From: Actinocatenispora rupis
GTDB lineage: Bacteria; Actinomycetota; Actinomycetes; Mycobacteriales; Micromonosporaceae
DNA length: 64,000 nt
Assembly (NCBI RefSeq): GCF_016861975.1
Contig: NZ_BOMB01000017.1
Location: forward strand, 1 to 64,000
Direction: 5' to 3'
The notes under the pieces were generated by a model. That model did no database searches and was not told the origin of the DNA. It worked only from the letters and a program-made list of their open reading frames with translations. Position 1 is the first letter of the stretch. Each line of letters starts with the position of its first letter. Of this stretch, positions 45,101 through 52,538 are shown in pieces. The position numbers and the translations under genes are program-made.

Positions 45101-45617
45101 GCTGACCGTGGGAGGCGAGTCGTTCGACCGGTTCATCCAGCTGTGGGACGTCGCCACCGGGAGCTGCCTGCGGGTGTTCGACTGGGAGCAGGCGCTGTCG
45201 ACGCGGACGGTGCGGTGGACGGCCGACGGCCGGTTCGCCGTGTCCGCGGACGAGCAGGGCCGCATCCGCGTCTGGGACGTCGCCACCGGGACCATCCTGC
45301 GCACGCTCGACACCAACCGCAGCGAGCCGCGCGGCGTGGCCGTGTCCGGCGACGGGCGGGTCGTACTGTGGTGGAACGCCGAGGGCGCCCAACTGTGGGA
45401 ACTCGACTGGGACCTCGACGCGCGCGAACCCGCCGACTGGGACGACGGCGCGACACCGTACCTGGCGGCGTTCCTCGACCGGTACGGGCGCGACGAGTTC
45501 ACCGCCGACGACGTCGAGGCGTTGCTGCGCCTGCTGCGGCACGCCGGGTACGGCTGGCTGCGCGCCGACGCCGTCCGCGGCCACGCGTACCGGATGGCCG
45601 AGCGTCCGGTGCCGTGA
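42099..45617 (+). CDS. Soluble Ser/Thr protein kinase with WD40 propellers
   Basis: 1172 residues. The kinase domain covers about 8-290: P-loop GRGGMG (22-27), Lys44, HRDVKPANVLL (141-151), DFGLA (161-165) and APEQ. All catalytic residues are present. TPR-like segments (about 305-370) follow, then two propellers (about 425-730 and 800-1100) separated by a helical segment, and a terminal WELDWDLD...DWDDGA plus helical tail. No transmembrane helix, unlike PknB-type kinases. GTG 42099 overlaps the upstream paralogue. It presumably reads a protein or peptide signal with its propellers. Convergent with the FHA kinase, 7 bases apart. Confidence 0.92.
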   Translation: MADGWRVGDVVDDRYEVLGVAGRGGMGVVHRVRHREWGVDLAVKSLRPDLSRRADLRDRFVAEAEAWVSLGLHPHVCCCHYVRTLDGVPRLFAEYVPGGSLADRVADRTLYAGPAPLATVLDVAVQVAWGLAYAHDRGLVHRDVKPANVLLDVDGVAKLADFGLARVRPAAPAPGPDGAPGASVPVPGGGGTRVYAAPEQAAGRPVGRRADVYSFAVSVLELCVGEVRWLAGSAARDVLDTVRDGRVAPPPELADLLRRCLDPDPERRPASMDVVAADLTDLYARLVGRPYPRVRPAAADLRADELNNRALSLADLGRSGPAEEAFAAALAADPQHLAAAYNLGLVRWRTGATGDTDLVARLTGADDGSPQERYLLAQVHLERGDLDAARALLTPDEDRPEVRAALDVLRSGRIADARRVDEWRLPPVPGGSVLDLLGRGRPFRFAAEEDVALVADADRTVRLWDLAERACRRTLTGHAVAVRAVDVTADGRYGVSADESGTVIVWDLTDGTRVRTLTAPAPRPPQHHHRHTVRLTAGARFVLWSAGTTVELWDVRDGTRRTLHRGYGGIAVDVTPDGRYAALVEYDEVRVWDLTADRSWRHPERDMPGSAVALRLSADGRYAAIGTDRGAVRLWDLRAGRCTRVLTGHEEPVDRLAFSSDGTRLVSAEGDAIRCWTLATGRCLRTYPWPADGLSVWDLRIDGDTAVTAGGEGVLRRWRLPTDSHVAAPRLSRPRPPVEVAGTHAAAESGLADAARALAAGRYPAAHAALTAVRAVPGYERAPRVLSAWRDLTAVSVRVAPRDAWRTATLDTGDLYAADLSADGRTVVTGGHGGVVGVWDAVTGERVRELAPPSPPAHVAPDVTVAVGLDADARTVASVGRGGGLRLWSVADGARLGGTTVGGDDLRSVRLAHGGTALVGTRGGVLRAWDAAAGRPLWTLDSPDGSGVADVSVSAGDRAAAVWYQGIVRVVDVRAGRVLHTVETGQPHVVAVALATDGRRLLTVGGESFDRFIQLWDVATGSCLRVFDWEQALSTRTVRWTADGRFAVSADEQGRIRVWDVATGTILRTLDTNRSEPRGVAVSGDGRVVLWWNAEGAQLWELDWDLDAREPADWDDGATPYLAAFLDRYGRDEFTADDVEALLRLLRHAGYGWLRADAVRGHAYRMAERPVP

Positions 45618-45624
45618 GCCGTCG

Positions 45625-47049
45625 TCAGTCGGGCGGGCAGGCGGCGAGGAGGGCGGCGCGCAGCTCGCCGGCGGTACCGAAGCCGATCGCGGGCCGTTCG
45701 GTGAGGGCGTGGTCGAGCGCGTCGGCCAGCGCGGGCCGCAGGTCCGGCCGGTACCGCCGGACCGGCGTCGCCGGCACCTGCAGCACCGTCTGCCACGGGT
45801 CCACGCCCCGGACGAAACGGCGCGGGAACCGGCCGGTGAGCGCCTCGTACAGGCAGGCGGCGAGGGCCCACACGTCGACCGCGGGCGTCACGTCCCGGAA
45901 CTCGAGCACCTGCTGGCGCGGCATGTACCAGGGCTTGCCGGCGGTGGTGCCGGAGCGGGTCAGGCCGCTCAGCCCGGCCCGGTCGAACGCCTTCGCCAGG
46001 CCGAAGTCGCCGATCCGCGCCACCGGCGCCGGGCCGTCGCCGGCCGCGAGCAGGATGTTGTGCGGGCTCAGGTCGCGGTGCACGACGCCGCTGGCGTGCG
46101 CGTACGCCAGGCCGTCGAGTGCCTGCACGGCCAGCCGGACCGCCTCCCGTTCCGGCAGCCGCCCGCCCCGGCGGCGCAGCACCCCGTCCAGGCTCCCGCC
46201 CGCGCAGTACTCGGAGGTGAACCAGAAGGCGCCGTCGACGGTGCCCGCGTCGTACAGGGGGACGAGGTGCGGGTGGCGCAGCGCCCGGGTGAGCTCGACC
46301 TCGCGCAGGAACCGGCGCCGCGCCATGGGGTCGGCCGCGACCGCCGGCAGCATCAGCTTCAGCGCCAGCTCGCCGCCGGTGTCCTCGTGCCGCGCCAGGA
46401 ACACCGCCCCCATGCCGCCGCGCCCCAGCTCGCGCACCAGCCGGTACCTCCTGGTTTCCTTGGTACCGGCCAGGATCCGCTCCGCCAGCTCGGCGGGACG
46501 CTCGCGGCACCCGGCGCAGACGTACTCCCCGGTGCGGTCGCCGATCTCGGCGCCGACCTCCCGCCCGCACCGGGCGCACAGCGCGGGTTCCAGCGTGCCG
46601 TCGTCGGCGTCGACCCGCACGTCGACCCGGAACACGGTGCGGCCCAGGCGGATCAGGTCCCCGTCGACCAGGTCGTACTCCGGCGACGGCTCCGCCTCGT
46701 CCGGCGCCACGCCCGCCGCGCGCCGCCCGATGGCGCGCCCGTTCACGTACGTGCCGTTGAGGCTGCCGAAGTCGCGGATCCGTACGTCCGGCGGGTTCAC
46801 GTCGAGCAGGCAGTGATGCCGCGACACGGTGCGGTGGTGCTCGTCGTCGGGCAGCCGCGGCCGGCAGTCGGCGGCGCGGCCGAGGATGCACGTGCCGCGC
46901 TCGTCGAACACGTACTCCCGGGTCGTGAGGCGGCCCTCGACCAGCGTCAACCGCACCGTCGCGCTCACCGGCGCACCGTCCGGGCCGTGCCGCCGGAACG
47001 CGGATCGTGCGTCACCGCAAGGCCCTCCCGCCGTCGTCCCGGCCATCAT
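45625..47049 (-). CDS. FHA-zinc-ribbon-Ser/Thr kinase fusion
   Basis: 474 residues. N-terminal FHA domain (about 50-140) with Arg58, SRHH (76-79) and NGT (98-100), the phosphothreonine-binding residues. A four-Cys zinc ribbon follows (C158, C161, C178, C181), then a kinase from about 202: GRGGMG (209-214), Lys231, HRDLSPHN (324-331), DFGLA (348-352). The Lys of HRDxKPxN is Ser, and the APE motif reads MPRQQ. These changes occur in other bacterial kinases but weaken certainty about activity. No membrane segment. ATG 47049 or the next codon. Divergent from an FHA protein gene. Confidence 0.88.
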   Translation of the reverse strand: MMAGTTAGGPCGDARSAFRRHGPDGAPVSATVRLTLVEGRLTTREYVFDERGTCILGRAADCRPRLPDDEHHRTVSRHHCLLDVNPPDVRIRDFGSLNGTYVNGRAIGRRAAGVAPDEAEPSPEYDLVDGDLIRLGRTVFRVDVRVDADDGTLEPALCARCGREVGAEIGDRTGEYVCAGCRERPAELAERILAGTKETRRYRLVRELGRGGMGAVFLARHEDTGGELALKLMLPAVAADPMARRRFLREVELTRALRHPHLVPLYDAGTVDGAFWFTSEYCAGGSLDGVLRRRGGRLPEREAVRLAVQALDGLAYAHASGVVHRDLSPHNILLAAGDGPAPVARIGDFGLAKAFDRAGLSGLTRSGTTAGKPWYMPRQQVLEFRDVTPAVDVWALAACLYEALTGRFPRRFVRGVDPWQTVLQVPATPVRRYRPDLRPALADALDHALTERPAIGFGTAGELRAALLAACPPD

Positions 47050-47105
47050 CGCAGCAGCCTCCGGCGGGGACCGGTCCCCGCCGCACCGCCGGTACCGTGC
47101 ACGGC

Positions 47106-47891
47106 ATGGGGGACAGCGACTTCATCCCGCAGGTACTGCCGGCGTCGACGCCCAGCCTGGCGCACGGCGTCCCGACCGCGCCGCCCGGCACCATCTTCGT
47201 CCTCGGCGCCGACGGCGGGTACGCGGTGCCGCCGCGCCGGTTCAGCCTGTACTTCGGGCGTGGCACCGACGACGTGCACGTGACCGTCGGCGGCGACGAC
47301 CCGTACGTGAGCCGCTTGCAGGGTCGGCTCGTCTGCGACGGGCACGACTGGTGGGTACGCAACGAGGGACGGCTGCCGATCCAGCTGCCGGGCGACTCGC
47401 TGCTGCTGTCCGGCCACGAGCTGCTGATGGACCCCGGGTACACGCCGCTGCTCATCGGCTCCCCGCGCCGGCGTACCCACCTGCTGGAGGTGCACGTCGT
47501 CGCGCCCGCCGCGGTCGACGCCGCCGTCGGCCCGCGCACCCCCACCCGCTCGCCCGACGGGCACGACCTCAGCCCCGTCGAACGGCTCGTCCTCGCCGCC
47601 CTCGCCCAGCGGTACCTGCGGCAGGAGCGCTACCCGCAGCCCGTGAGCTGGAAGCAGGTCGCCGACGACCTCAACGCCGCCACCCCCGGGCGTACCTGGA
47701 CCCGGAAGGCCGCCGAACACGTCGTCGGCCGGGTACGCGAACGGTTGGCGGCCACCGTGCCCGGCGTCCTGCGCGACGACGGCGTCGGCGAACCCGTCGG
47801 CAACACCCTGAACCACAACCTCATCCAGGCCCTTCTGCGAAGCGCCACCCTGCTCCCCGCCGACCTCCACCTCCTCACCCCGCCCGCCTGA
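47106..47891 (+). CDS. FHA-like protein with helical C-terminal domain
   Basis: 261 residues. The first 110 residues show an FHA-type sandwich: FSLYFGRGTDD (Arg), PYVSRLQGRLV (Ser-Arg) and WWVRNEGRLPI (Asn), though the usual NGT is not clear. After a linker, LSPVERLVLAALAQRYLRQ and WTRKAAEHVVGRVRERL (about 165-225) suggest a winged-helix-like domain. This FHA plus helix layout is common in actinomycetes; the target may be a phosphorylated partner of the adjacent kinases. ATG 47106, divergent from the FHA kinase across 56 bases. Confidence 0.78.
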   Translation: MGDSDFIPQVLPASTPSLAHGVPTAPPGTIFVLGADGGYAVPPRRFSLYFGRGTDDVHVTVGGDDPYVSRLQGRLVCDGHDWWVRNEGRLPIQLPGDSLLLSGHELLMDPGYTPLLIGSPRRRTHLLEVHVVAPAAVDAAVGPRTPTRSPDGHDLSPVERLVLAALAQRYLRQERYPQPVSWKQVADDLNAATPGRTWTRKAAEHVVGRVRERLAATVPGVLRDDGVGEPVGNTLNHNLIQALLRSATLLPADLHLLTPPA

Positions 47892-48053
47892 CCCCTGGAT
47901 ACGTTGCAGCACACCGATCCCCGCATCCGCCGAACGGCCCCGGCCGGTTCGAACCGTTCGGGTCAGGACAACGGGCGACCTTGCCGGCACACTGGGTCGT
48001 CATGGATGGGCGTCGCGGGCCGGAGGCCGACGCCCGTACGGGGGTGGTCGAGC

Positions 48054-48455
48054 ATGGGACATCCACTCGTGCCGGTGACGGCCGAGACCCACAAGTTCCT
48101 CACGTACGCCGACTATGTGGCTCAGCCGCAACGTTTTCCGGCCGCGCCGCCGATGCCGTCGTTGCGTGAACTGTGGGCCGTCCAGCTGCCGCCCGTACGT
48201 CTCAAGCCCAACCACACGGTGTTCCACGTCCTGATGGGCCTGGCCGGCTTCGTCACCTTCGGCCTGACCTGGCTGATCCAGCTCGTCGTCGGACTTGCCT
48301 GGCACTCCGGCGACGAGTCCGCGTACCGGGAGCGCGTGGCGAAGCAGCGCTGGTTGGTGGAGATGCGGGCGTGGATGATCCAGGACCAGCAACGCCGTGC
48401 GGTAACGCCCGGAACGGTCCGCGCGATCGAGGGCCCCGTCGACCCGGCGAGCTGA
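48054..48455 (+). CDS. Small protein with one hydrophobic hairpin
   Basis: 133 residues. A hydrophobic segment, FHVLMGLAGFVTFGLTWLIQ and following, about residues 60-85, may be one long or two short helices. The flanks are soluble, with TAETHKFLTYADYVAQPQ in front and QDQQRRAVTPGTVRA behind. No family recognised. ATG 48054. It lies alone after the FHA gene and before a GGATCCGTTG repeat. Confidence 0.62.
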   Translation: MGHPLVPVTAETHKFLTYADYVAQPQRFPAAPPMPSLRELWAVQLPPVRLKPNHTVFHVLMGLAGFVTFGLTWLIQLVVGLAWHSGDESAYRERVAKQRWLVEMRAWMIQDQQRRAVTPGTVRAIEGPVDPAS

Positions 48456-48468
48456 CGGCTGCCTGGCC

Positions 48469-48493
48469 GATCCGTTGGTACGCAAGGGATCCG
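48469..48493. repeat. GATCCGTTG inverted repeat, possible terminator
   Basis: GATCC (48469-48473) with GGATC (48487-48491) around a GTTGGTACGCAAG core nearly identical to the loop of 9971-10006. It follows the stop of the small membrane protein by 13 bases. Confidence 0.55.
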
Positions 48494-48549
48494 CGTGCCG
48501 TGACGTGCGCGGGCGGGGAGTGTCGTACCGGGTGGTTATCCTGCGGCGC

Positions 48550-49179
48550 ATGGGACTGGCTGTGGCGGTGGGCATCGTGCCCGACGAGGAGACGGACGCC
48601 GAGGAGCGCGCCGAGCGGCGCGCGGAGGCCGACGCGTTGGCTGTCGAGCTGGCGATGGAGGGGGTGCGGTGGCGGGAGCCGGAGCGGGGCCGGGTGCCCG
48701 CGACCCGCGCGCACGTCGGCTCGTTCTCGTACTCGTGCCTGCACACCCTGCGCCGGGTGTACGCGCTGCTCGACGAGGGTCGGCCGGTCACGCCGGCCGC
48801 CGCCGACACGGCGGAGGACGACGCGGAGGTGGTGGAGTCGGTGAGCCTGATGTTCGAGTCGCACCTGCTCAACCACTCCGACTGCGAGGGTTACTACGTG
48901 CCGGCGGAGTTCGACGATCCGCTGTTCCTGCCGCCGGACCGGGTGGCGGGCGGCGGGATGGTGGGGTCCTGCCAGGCGCTGCTCGCGGAGTTGCGGATCT
49001 GCGCGCCGGCGATCGGCATCCGGCTGGGGCCGGACGGCGCGCTGTCGGACGCCGAGGCCGACCGGGTGTACGAGCTGCCCGAGGACGACCCGTTCAGCAC
49101 CGAGACGATGGTGTGGTTGACGCTGCACGAGCAGTGCATCGCCAGCATCGCGAGCGGCCGCGCCCTCGTGTTCTGCTGA
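48550..49179 (+). CDS. Conserved actinobacterial protein of unknown function
   Basis: 209 residues, acidic, soluble. It starts MGLAVAVGIVPDEE, and contains HVGSFSYSCLHTLRRVYAL and a characteristic HLLNHSDCEGYYVPAEFDDP (about residues 107-126). I have met this His-Ser-Asp-Cys/Thr-x-GYYVP pattern in Streptomyces hypotheticals, but no function is attached. ATG 48550 heads the conserved part. Convergent with the ferredoxin-reductase gene, with a hairpin between. Confidence 0.72.
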   Translation: MGLAVAVGIVPDEETDAEERAERRAEADALAVELAMEGVRWREPERGRVPATRAHVGSFSYSCLHTLRRVYALLDEGRPVTPAAADTAEDDAEVVESVSLMFESHLLNHSDCEGYYVPAEFDDPLFLPPDRVAGGGMVGSCQALLAELRICAPAIGIRLGPDGALSDAEADRVYELPEDDPFSTETMVWLTLHEQCIASIASGRALVFC

Positions 49180-49184
49180 CCCCG

Positions 49185-49223
49185 CCGACCTGGTTCCCTT
49201 GGGTACCAAGGAGATCAGGTCGG
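49185..49223. terminator. Hairpin between convergent genes
   Basis: CCGACCTG (49185-49192) pairs with CAGGTCGG (49216-49223), and the inner CCTTGG (49197-49202) with CCAAGG (49206-49211), around GTA. It spans the gap between the convergent genes and overlaps the stop codon of the reductase gene. Probable bidirectional terminator, related in core to the other repeats. Confidence 0.65.
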
Positions 49224-50408
49224 TGGGACGGTGTCGGGCCAGGGTCGGTCGACGAGTGGTCGCCAGTCGCGGAGCACGCGCGGCCGGTCGACGGCGACGA
49301 CGCCGGCGACCCGACCCGCCCTCCGGTACGCGACGACCAGGTGCCCGTCGCCGGGGTCGTCCACCACGCGCTGCCCGTCGTGCCCGGTGAGGTCGCCGAG
49401 GATCTGGATCCGCCTGCCGTACTGGTCGGACCAGGCGTAGGCGACGGGTTCGTACGGCCGCGGCGCGCCGCCCGTCGCGGCGGCGAGCAGGTTGTGGGCG
49501 GCGGCGATGCCCTGCGCGGTGGCGTTCGTACGGTGCTCGACCCGCACGTACCGGCCCGCGGCGGGGTGCCACCACCGGGCGACGTCGCCGGCCGCGTAGA
49601 CGCCGGGAGCGGCGGCGCAGTAGGCGTCGCAACGTACGCCGCCGGTGGTGGTGAGGCCGCTGCCGGCGAGCCAGCCGGTCGCCGGCGTCGAGCCGAGCGC
49701 GAGCAGTACCGCGTCGGCGTCGAGCGCGGCGCCGTCGGCGAGGGTCACCCCGACGGCGCGGTTGCCCCGGGACCGCACCGCCCGCACCGCGCCGCCGGTA
49801 CGCAGGTCGACGCCGTGCGTCCGGTGCAGGGACGCGAGCAGCGCGCCGACGGGGCCGCCGAGTCCGGGCAGCGGGGTCGGTCCGGGCTCGACCAGCGTCA
49901 CGTGCACGCCGGCCGTCGCGGCGACCGCGGCCGCCTCGCAGCCCAGGTACCCGGCGCCGACGACGACCAGCCGCGCCCCCGGTACGAGGGCGGCACGCAG
50001 CCGTTGCGCGTCGTCGACGGTGCGCAGGACGTGCACGTTGCCGAGGTGCCGGGTGCCGGGCAGCTGCCGCGGCCGTACTCCGGTGGTGACGAGCACCCCG
50101 TCGTACGGCAGCGTCCCGCCGTCGGCGAGCTGTACCCGCCGGGCGGCCACGTCGAGCCCGACCGCGGCCGTACCGGGGCGGAGGTCGAGGCCGAGGTCGG
50201 TGGTGCGGCCGGCGTCGCACAGGGTCAGGTCGGCGACCGGACGGCTGCCGGCGAGGACGTCCTTGGCCAGCGGCGGCCGATCGTACGGCGGGTGCGGCTC
50301 GTCGCCGACCATGGTCAACGCGCCGTCGTACCCGTCGCCGCGGAGCGCCTGCGCGGCGGCGATCCCGGCCGCACCGGCGCCGACGATCACGACCCGGCGG
50401 AGGCTCAC
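49215..50408 (-). CDS. FAD-dependent ferredoxin reductase (P450 partner 1)
   Basis: 397 residues. FAD-binding GAGAAGIAAAQAL at the N-terminus, the second NAD(P)H-binding VVGAGYLGCEAAAVA (about residues 147-161), and the FAD segment PGVYAAGDVARWWHP mark the rubredoxin/ferredoxin-reductase group that passes electrons from NAD(P)H to small ferredoxins. GTG 50408 overlaps the ferredoxin stop (GTGA). Third gene of the P450-ferredoxin-reductase operon. Confidence 0.92.
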   Translation of the reverse strand: MSLRRVVIVGAGAAGIAAAQALRGDGYDGALTMVGDEPHPPYDRPPLAKDVLAGSRPVADLTLCDAGRTTDLGLDLRPGTAAVGLDVAARRVQLADGGTLPYDGVLVTTGVRPRQLPGTRHLGNVHVLRTVDDAQRLRAALVPGARLVVVGAGYLGCEAAAVAATAGVHVTLVEPGPTPLPGLGGPVGALLASLHRTHGVDLRTGGAVRAVRSRGNRAVGVTLADGAALDADAVLLALGSTPATGWLAGSGLTTTGGVRCDAYCAAAPGVYAAGDVARWWHPAAGRYVRVEHRTNATAQGIAAAHNLLAAATGGAPRPYEPVAYAWSDQYGRRIQILGDLTGHDGQRVVDDPGDGHLVVAYRRAGRVAGVVAVDRPRVLRDWRPLVDRPWPDTVPPT

Positions 50409-50602
50409 CGGTCCGCCAGTCCGAGGCAGCCGGTGGGGCAGACCGCCACGGCCCGCCGTACGCCCGGGAGCTGGGCGGCGGTGGGCCGCTCGGCCCGCAG
50501 TACGACGAGGCCGGTGTCGTCGTCCTGGTCGAAGACGTCCGGGGCGGCTTCGACGCACTGGCCGCTGGCGCAGCAGCGGTCGACGTCCACGGTGACGCGC
50601 AT
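50405..50602 (-). CDS. [3Fe-4S]-type ferredoxin (P450 partner 1)
   Basis: 65 residues. The pattern DVDRCCASGQCVEAAPDVF supplies C-x5-C and AVCPTGC the third ligand with CP, as in the small ferredoxins that feed actinomycete P450s. An additional Cys adjoins the first ligand. Lies 15 bases after the P450 gene and is coupled to the reductase gene. Confidence 0.92.
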   Translation of the reverse strand: MRVTVDVDRCCASGQCVEAAPDVFDQDDDTGLVVLRAERPTAAQLPGVRRAVAVCPTGCLGLADR

Positions 50603-50617
50603 GTCCGTTCTCCTCCG

Positions 50618-51787
50618 TTACCAGGCGACCGGCAGCCGGTGCACGCCGTACACGGCCATCTCGGTGCGCATCGGCACGTCCTCGGCGGGCACCGCGAGGC
50701 GCAGGCCGGGGAATCGCCGCAGCAGTGCGGGAAGCGCGATGCGCAGCTCGGTACGCGCGAGTTGCTGGCCGAGGCACTGGTGGATGCCGTGGCCGAAGGC
50801 GAGGTGGCCGGTGGCGTCCCGGTCGAGGCGCAGCGCGTCGGGCCCGGGGAACCGTCCGGCGTCCCGGTTCGCGGCGGCCAGCGACACCGTGACGGTCTCG
50901 CCCGCCCGGATCGCGTGGCCGTCCAGTTCGAGGTCCGCGGTCGCCGTCCGCAGCACCAGGTACAGCACGCTCAGGTGGCGGAGCAGTTCGTCCGCGGCGC
51001 CGGCCGCCCGGTCCGGGTCGTCGCGCAGCAGGGCGAGCTGTTCCGGCCGTTGCAGCAACGCGAACGTGGCGTGCGCGATCATGTTCGCCGTCGTCTCGTG
51101 GCCGGCGAGGAGCAGCAGCAGCGCGATGCCGGCGAGTTCCTCGTCGGTGACCGCCCCGCTCGCGGCCAGGTCGCCGAGCAGGTCGTCGGGCTTCGTACGG
51201 CGCTTGTCGGCCACCAGCTCCGACAGGTACGCCAGCAGCGAGCCGACGGCGGCGTTCCGGTCGGCGGCCGGCGCCTGGAGGTTGAGCATCCGCGCGCTGT
51301 CGCGCTGGAACCCGCCCCGGTCGGCGTACGGCACGCCGAGCAGTTCGCAGATCACCAGCGACGGGATGGGCAGCGCGTACGTGCTGACGAGGTCGGCGGG
51401 GGAGCCGGCGGCGGCGAGCGAGTCGAGCGCCTCGTCGACGATCGCCGTGATGCCGGGTTCGAGCGCGCGGATCCGCCGCACGGTGAAGCGGCCGGTCAGC
51501 AGCCGCCGGTACCGCTCGTGCTGTGGCGGGTCCATGCGCAGGAAGAACCCGGCGGGCACGGTGAGGTTGGTGGGCTGGGAGTCGGGTTGGTGCGCCAGTT
51601 CGGGCCGCACGCTCATCCGCGGGTCGGCGAGTACGGCGCGGGCCTGCTCGTACCCGGTGACGAGCCAGCCGAGGTGACCGTCGGCGTACCGCATGCGGCG
51701 GACGGGGTCGCGTTCCGGGTCGGTGAGGTCGGCGGGTGGGTCGAACGGGTCGGGTCGGTGCTGGGGCATCGCGTCCACGGCGGTCAC
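50618..51787 (-). CDS. Cytochrome P450 (1)
   Basis: 389-residue soluble P450. The I-helix LLLAGHETTAN, the K-helix ELLR, and the heme-ligand loop FGHGIHQCLGQQLAR are intact. Its general type is CYP105/CYP107-like. GTG 51787 follows AAAGGA; the frame continues further upstream without similarity. Head of the operon with its own ferredoxin and reductase, hence electron supply is dedicated. Divergent TetR gene with TGCA boxes between. Substrate unknown. Confidence 0.93.
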   Translation of the reverse strand: MTAVDAMPQHRPDPFDPPADLTDPERDPVRRMRYADGHLGWLVTGYEQARAVLADPRMSVRPELAHQPDSQPTNLTVPAGFFLRMDPPQHERYRRLLTGRFTVRRIRALEPGITAIVDEALDSLAAAGSPADLVSTYALPIPSLVICELLGVPYADRGGFQRDSARMLNLQAPAADRNAAVGSLLAYLSELVADKRRTKPDDLLGDLAASGAVTDEELAGIALLLLLAGHETTANMIAHATFALLQRPEQLALLRDDPDRAAGAADELLRHLSVLYLVLRTATADLELDGHAIRAGETVTVSLAAANRDAGRFPGPDALRLDRDATGHLAFGHGIHQCLGQQLARTELRIALPALLRRFPGLRLAVPAEDVPMRTEMAVYGVHRLPVAW

Positions 51788-51839
51788 GGTGTGGTCCTTT
51801 CGTTGTCGCGGCGGCCATCCCCGATAAAACCGCACTCAC

Positions 51840-51860
51840 TGCAAAAATGCAACCGCTGCA
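51840..51860. promoter_or_regulatory. Triple TGCA operator between P450 and TetR genes
   Basis: TGCA occurs at 51840-51843, 51848-51851 and 51857-51860, giving TGCA-N4-TGCA-N5-TGCA. It lies in an AT-richer patch of the 104-base divergent region and is a plausible TetR binding site controlling the P450 operon and the regulator. Confidence 0.58.
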
Positions 51861-51891
51861 TTTACTCGCCCGGTGCAGTACGCTGCCGGGC

Positions 51892-52527
51892 ATGGGCGGG
51901 ACACCTGGCTGGCGCGAGACCAAGAAGCAGCGCACCCGGCACGCACTGATCCAGCACGCCGTGCGGCTGTTCACCGAGCAGGGGTACGAGGCGACCACCA
52001 TCGCCGAGATCTCCACCGCCGCCGAGATCTCCCCGCGTACGTTCTTCAGCTACTTCCGTACCAAGGAGGACGTGCTCTTCTTCGACCACGAGACGCGGAT
52101 GGCGCGGGCGCTGGCGATCCTGGCCGAGCCGCGGCCGGACGAGGCGCCGGCCCGGCTGCTGCGCCGGGCGCTGCTCGACAGCGTGCTCGCCGAGTCGGCC
52201 GACAACCAGCTCGCCGCCGAACTCGCGACCACCCGTACCGCCCTCGTCAACGCCGAACCGGCGCTCCAGGCGCGCGAGCTGCACCTGCTGTTCGCCACCC
52301 AGCGGGAACTCGCGCACGCGCTGCACGGGGCGTACCCGGGGCTCGACCTGGTGGACGCGGCCGCCGCGGTCGGCGCGATGGTCGGTGCGGTCACGATCGC
52401 CGCGGCCACCGCCCGGGCCGCCGGCGACGACGAGGACGCGGTCCGCGCGGCCGCCCGGCACGCCGTCGACCTCGTCCTCGACGGCCTCGACACCCTCGGC
52501 CGGCCCGCCCGCGGCCGCCGGCGCTAG
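51892..52527 (+). CDS. TetR family regulator (P450 operon)
   Basis: 211 residues. The HTH lies at about 15-60 (RHALIQHAVRLFTEQGYEATTIAEI, EISPRTFFSYFRTKEDV). The C-terminal domain (QLAAELATTRTALVN onwards) is TetR_C-like. ATG 51892 is the first start in front of RETKKQRTR. Divergent from the P450 gene. Likely represses it; ligand unknown. Followed by the LuxR gene after 11 bases, in the same direction. Confidence 0.9.
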   Translation: MGGTPGWRETKKQRTRHALIQHAVRLFTEQGYEATTIAEISTAAEISPRTFFSYFRTKEDVLFFDHETRMARALAILAEPRPDEAPARLLRRALLDSVLAESADNQLAAELATTRTALVNAEPALQARELHLLFATQRELAHALHGAYPGLDLVDAAAAVGAMVGAVTIAAATARAAGDDEDAVRAAARHAVDLVLDGLDTLGRPARGRRR

Positions 52528-52538
52528 CACGGGTTCGC

